Assembly: GCA_021014945.1 (NCBI GenBank) | Contig: MU266344.1 | Location: 1 to 64,000, forward strand | Direction of reading: 5' to 3' | Length of the DNA: 64,000 bases | Origin: Leucogyrophana mollusca | Lineage: Eukaryota > Basidiomycota > Agaricomycetes > Boletales | Part shown: positions 61,229-64,000 of the stretch, piece by piece | Position numbering within the stretch: position 1 is the first letter of the stretch | Layout: every line of letters starts with the position of its first letter | Position numbers and translations under genes: made by a program | The notes under the pieces: generated by a model | What the model saw: only the letters and a program-made list of their open reading frames with translations | The model's database searches: none | What the model was told of the DNA's origin: nothing

Positions 61229-62547
61229 CTACAACCGCGACGATGCCACCTTTGGCATCAAAACAACCTCCTTTCCGTTTTTCACCTCCATACCCTCCTT
61301 ACCAAAATATCTCTCGCACTCCCAACCCCAGGCATCATTTCCTCGCACCCAACAAGCCAACCCGTCGACGTAGTGTGTTAACTGAGCTTCCAAACGCTCA
61401 TTCCACACAGGGACATCCTCACGGATCCGCTCGGGAAGGTTGTCACGCAAGCGAATGAAGTTCTGCGTAATGCGCTCCTGGTAGTTCCCGATCCAGTATA
61501 GGGCGCTCTGCAGCTCGAGATTGTGCTCGCGCATTACGATTGTAACGAGATTGTGGGTGTCGTCCCCGCGTGCTTGTTCTCGGTTGTATGAAGTAACGTC
61601 CTGCCATTTCAGGTGGTTAGGTCAGAATCACGTTATACAATGCTGAGAGCTGAAGAAAAAATTGGTCGCACATTTGCTGTTATGATCGAGTCGACGCAGC
61701 ACATCTCCATCTCGGCCAAGGTCGGATGTCCGAGGGCCTCGTCTGGAAGGTCAACACCAGGACCAAATAGGAGGAGAACGACTGTAGGTTTAAGACCAAC
61801 GCTTCGCCGGCGAACCGCGAAATAACCCTCGATGCTGCGAAAGCGCCGATTAACACGGTCTCCCGCCTGTTCTGCCACTCCTTCAGTGAAGGCTTCGAAC
61901 TCGTTTATGAAGCGCCGTTGGAATCTCGGGTTTGCTGTTCGCCGCGCACGTTCCCACCATCTTGTCGAGGTCGAACGATGATGAGGGATATGCGACGGCT
62001 ATTGAAGTTTGGATACTCACTGTCTGACGATCTCTCCGACGATGGGCTCGCCTTGTGGCCTTGGTACTTCTGGATGCTCCATAGCACTGAGGTACATCTT
62101 AGCAAAATTTCGTGCACCAGCTTCGTCCATGCGATCGGTGGTCTCGTCGAAAATAAGGAAGATAGAAAAGAGGTCGCATCCGCTCCGAATAATGTCTTTC
62201 GTCGAGATCACATGCTCATTGGTCAGTAAGTAGAAGACATGTTCTAAATACCGAAATCTTACCTTTGTCTGCTAGAGCGAACGTCAACCCACTCAGTAGT
62301 CCTAGAAGCTCCAGCGGCATCAGTGACCCAAATCATGGCGGTCTATCCCATCATAAAACCTACCGATGTGACAGTCCTCGTACACTTGCTTTTCCTTTGG
62401 ACTGAACAGATTAAAACTCAAGAACCAGTCGCGAGATGCTGCCCATGCCTCTTCATAGTGCGAGCTGAGGGTACGGGGCCATGGCCAACTGGCCTGGATA
62501 TCTGGGACGCGGAAGGTGATTTGCGATTGTTCGTGTACTTGCACCAT
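61229..62547 (-). CDS. Type I sesquiterpene synthase
   Basis: Ionises and cyclises farnesyl diphosphate. Five exons on the minus strand: 62364-62547, 62263-62301, 62021-62195, 61672-61960, 61229-61600; 352 aa, the usual size for basidiomycete sesquiterpene synthases. The aspartate-rich motif is DETTD (Asp91-Asp95), a D-E-x-x-D variant. The second metal motif is NDVTSYNRE (Asn229, Ser233, Glu237), followed by QARGDDTHNLV, as in the family. Other blocks: FRVPDIQASWPWPRTL, DWFLSFNLFSPKEKQVYED, FQRRFINEFEAFTEGVAEQ, YDxx-equivalent RRSVGLKPTV, GNDAWGWECERYFGKEG. I chose the exon 3 acceptor CGAAAG because it gives ADKDIIRSGCDLF in frame; an upstream acceptor would break the frame. The product cannot be predicted from sequence. 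Confidence 0.92.
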
Positions 62548-63233
62548 GATAGGTTGGCAGTGTGGGCAACACGGGTCAAGACATGTCGTTTAAATAGACG
62601 ACAGCCTCCTGGCGCCTACACGGGCACACCAACACTCAGTGGGCGGCTTCAGCTTGGGCTAGCCGATGACTTGTTTTACATCAAGACCAGCTTTTTGAGC
62701 AGCCCGTTTGGTATAGTTCAGGCGACACACCTATTTTAGTCACGGTATGTTTTGCAGTTCTATCCACCAATCACAGCATCGCATTAGGCGTGCTCAATTC
62801 TAACAAATCGAGATTGAGCTGTCGCTTGATGAGTTGTGTTCAAATGCTATGGAGACTGCGCGACATTGGGGGGGTGCCCCCGTTTGATGCCTGTGGTGGG
62901 AATATCCGGTGACCTCGACATTGGGTAGAGACACCAAGAATGGCGCCCCATTGCATAACGCTAACTTACCTGTACTGAACTGGAAGGTGATGATGGGCGC
63001 TGCGCGCTGGAGATCCTGTGTGGATCGCTTAACGAATTACGGGATGGGAGGAGTTCAAAAATCCAAGTCCATCAGGCAATTCAGATCCGAAGTTCATCAC
63101 GATGGAGAAACAGGTCGCGTGGCACCGTGGTCACGTGCCTTGATTTTCGATCAAAGCAGTAGGCTTGGACTTGCGAAACGTTGCAGCTCACTCCAACCGC
63201 GACCTATATTCCGTTGTTTTTTTGTGTCGAAGA
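62548..63233. other. Intergenic region
   Basis: Divergent promoter space between the terpene synthase and the next gene. An open frame at 62909-63427 overlaps the following gene out of frame and is a shadow. Confidence 0.4.
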
Positions 63234-64000
63234 ATGTCGGCGGCGGGAAATGCGCCCGCTCGGACTCGGGCAATAACGTCAACGTTGGCCGCTCGATCGG
63301 CTCCCACTGTCCCACCAGCTTCCCAAGCATACGAACCGCTGGTCAAATCTGTCCTCCGACAGAGGCTACTCTACAACATATTCGCGTATTCTGCTGCATT
63401 TTCCCTTGCCACGCATGTCCTTTTTAGCTCAGGAGGTAGTGTAGGAGTCTTCATGAGGCTGGTGAGTCCAGGAACGTGGGTGTTGGCTGCGATGACATGG
63501 GTGGCAACCGTGCTACCAGTGATCGTGGTGAGAAAGGCTTGTTTGACTGGTAAGTTTCACGTCTCTATGGTGTTTACCTTGTAGCATTTAATTACTTTCC
63601 TCCACTAGCTTCTCCCACGCCGGCTGCTTCACCATCGGTGGTACTGCGAAACGCCTTTGCGAAGCCAAGCACACAGCGTGTTCTGGCAGTGTACATTGCT
63701 TCTGCATTGCTTCTGGCTTCCTTAAACCTGGGCACCGCATATACGAGCAGTAGTGAGGACTTGCGGTTGAGCGTATTCGTCAATTCAAAGTAGGTTCCCC
63801 ATACGTGATTCGGTTGTTATTCAAGACGCGAGCTTACAAACACCCGCAGAAAGCACCCATACTATTTTAATGGGCGATTCATATTCCTGGTTCTTGCTCA
63901 AGTCTGGCTAGCTGCAACCTATCTACTCCGCAATGTTATGCTTGACCGTTTTGTCTTCGCATGGACAAAGGGTTCGTTGACCTCGAATCTCGTGCGTATG
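63234..64000 (+). CDS. Ndc1-like nucleoporin, 5' part (cut by window end)
   Basis: Exons so far: 63234-63549, 63609-63789, 63850 to the window end. It reads MSAAGNAPARTRAITSTLAA, VPPASQAYEPLVKSVLRQRL, LLYNIFAYSAAFSLATHVLF, WVLAAMTWVATVLPVIVV, RVLAVYIASALLLASLNLGT, KHPYYFNGRFIFLVLAQVWL with AATYLLRNVMLDRFVFAWTK. The YEPLVKSVLRxR start, repeated helix pairs and the HPxYxNxRFxxL...RNVMxDR block are as in agaricomycete Ndc1/Nup membrane proteins that anchor nuclear pores and spindle pole bodies. The 3' end is outside the window. Name moderately sure. Confidence 0.7.

Noticed and set aside
62196..62262. Apparent frame break in the sesquiterpene synthase
   Set aside because: Acceptor CGAAAG gives a canonical intron and ADKDIIRSGCD in frame.
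10383..62547. One large secondary-metabolite gene cluster joining A-T-R, methyltransferase, MFS and terpene synthase
   Set aside because: Housekeeping genes (MO25, GNA1, eL24, p30) and tens of kilobases separate them; no evidence of co-regulation in the sequence.

Overview
The window looks like nuclear DNA of an agaricomycete (mushroom-forming basidiomycete). Most genes are split by many short introns of about 45-100 bp with GT-AG borders. Several families are typical of, or expanded in, that group: DUF6534 membrane proteins, GMC oxidoreductases, NRPS-like A-T-R reductases, DDxxD-type sesquiterpene synthases, F-box proteins and alpha-kinases. Housekeeping genes (MO25, GNA1, eL24, RNase P p30, an Ndc1-like nucleoporin) are mixed with fast-evolving accessory genes, tandem duplicates and decayed copies. 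All calls are from reading the sequence; no database search was run.

Layout. 0-0.3 kb: degenerate 40-bp minisatellite. 0.5-9.2 kb: a tandem segmental duplication, each unit with a DUF6534 membrane gene (+) and the 3' part of a GMC oxidoreductase (-); only the second unit keeps a long GMC gene. 10.4-14.2 kb: an intact 12-exon adenylation-thiolation-reductase gene (1061 aa). 14.2-15.6 kb: a 7TM-like membrane gene. 18.2-23.1 kb: MO25, GNA1 and eL24. 23.6-24.6 kb: a decayed WD40 gene. 25.5-26.7 kb: a SAM methyltransferase. 29.4-31.9 kb: a ferric reductase.

33.47-38.61 kb is the most interesting part: a 5.1-kb DNA transposon with 206-bp terminal inverted repeats, a 4-bp target duplication (ACAT) and two co-oriented, intact, multi-intron genes. 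One is a DDE integrase-fold transposase (430 aa). The other is an alpha-type (atypical) protein kinase (625 aa) with a cysteine-rich N-terminus and a basic nuclear-localisation-like stretch. A mobile element carrying its own eukaryotic atypical kinase is the best candidate here for an undescribed system.

39.8-42.6 kb: a short-chain dehydrogenase and RNase P p30. 44.0-49.0 kb: two tandem MFS transporters. 49.6-50.8 kb: a TLC-like multi-spanning membrane gene. 51.7-57.6 kb: two head-to-head GH27 alpha-galactosidase paralogues, both ending in KRDEL, with a second SDR between them. 58.1-59.6 kb: an intronless F-box-type protein. 59.8-62.5 kb: a sesquiterpene synthase and an internally deleted copy. 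63.2 kb to the end: 5' part of an Ndc1-like gene, cut by the window edge.

Metabolic logic: the A-T-R enzyme, GMC oxidase, terpene synthase, two SDRs, methyltransferase and MFS pumps are all secondary-metabolism types. They are spread over 55 kb with housekeeping genes between them, so I do not claim one gene cluster.
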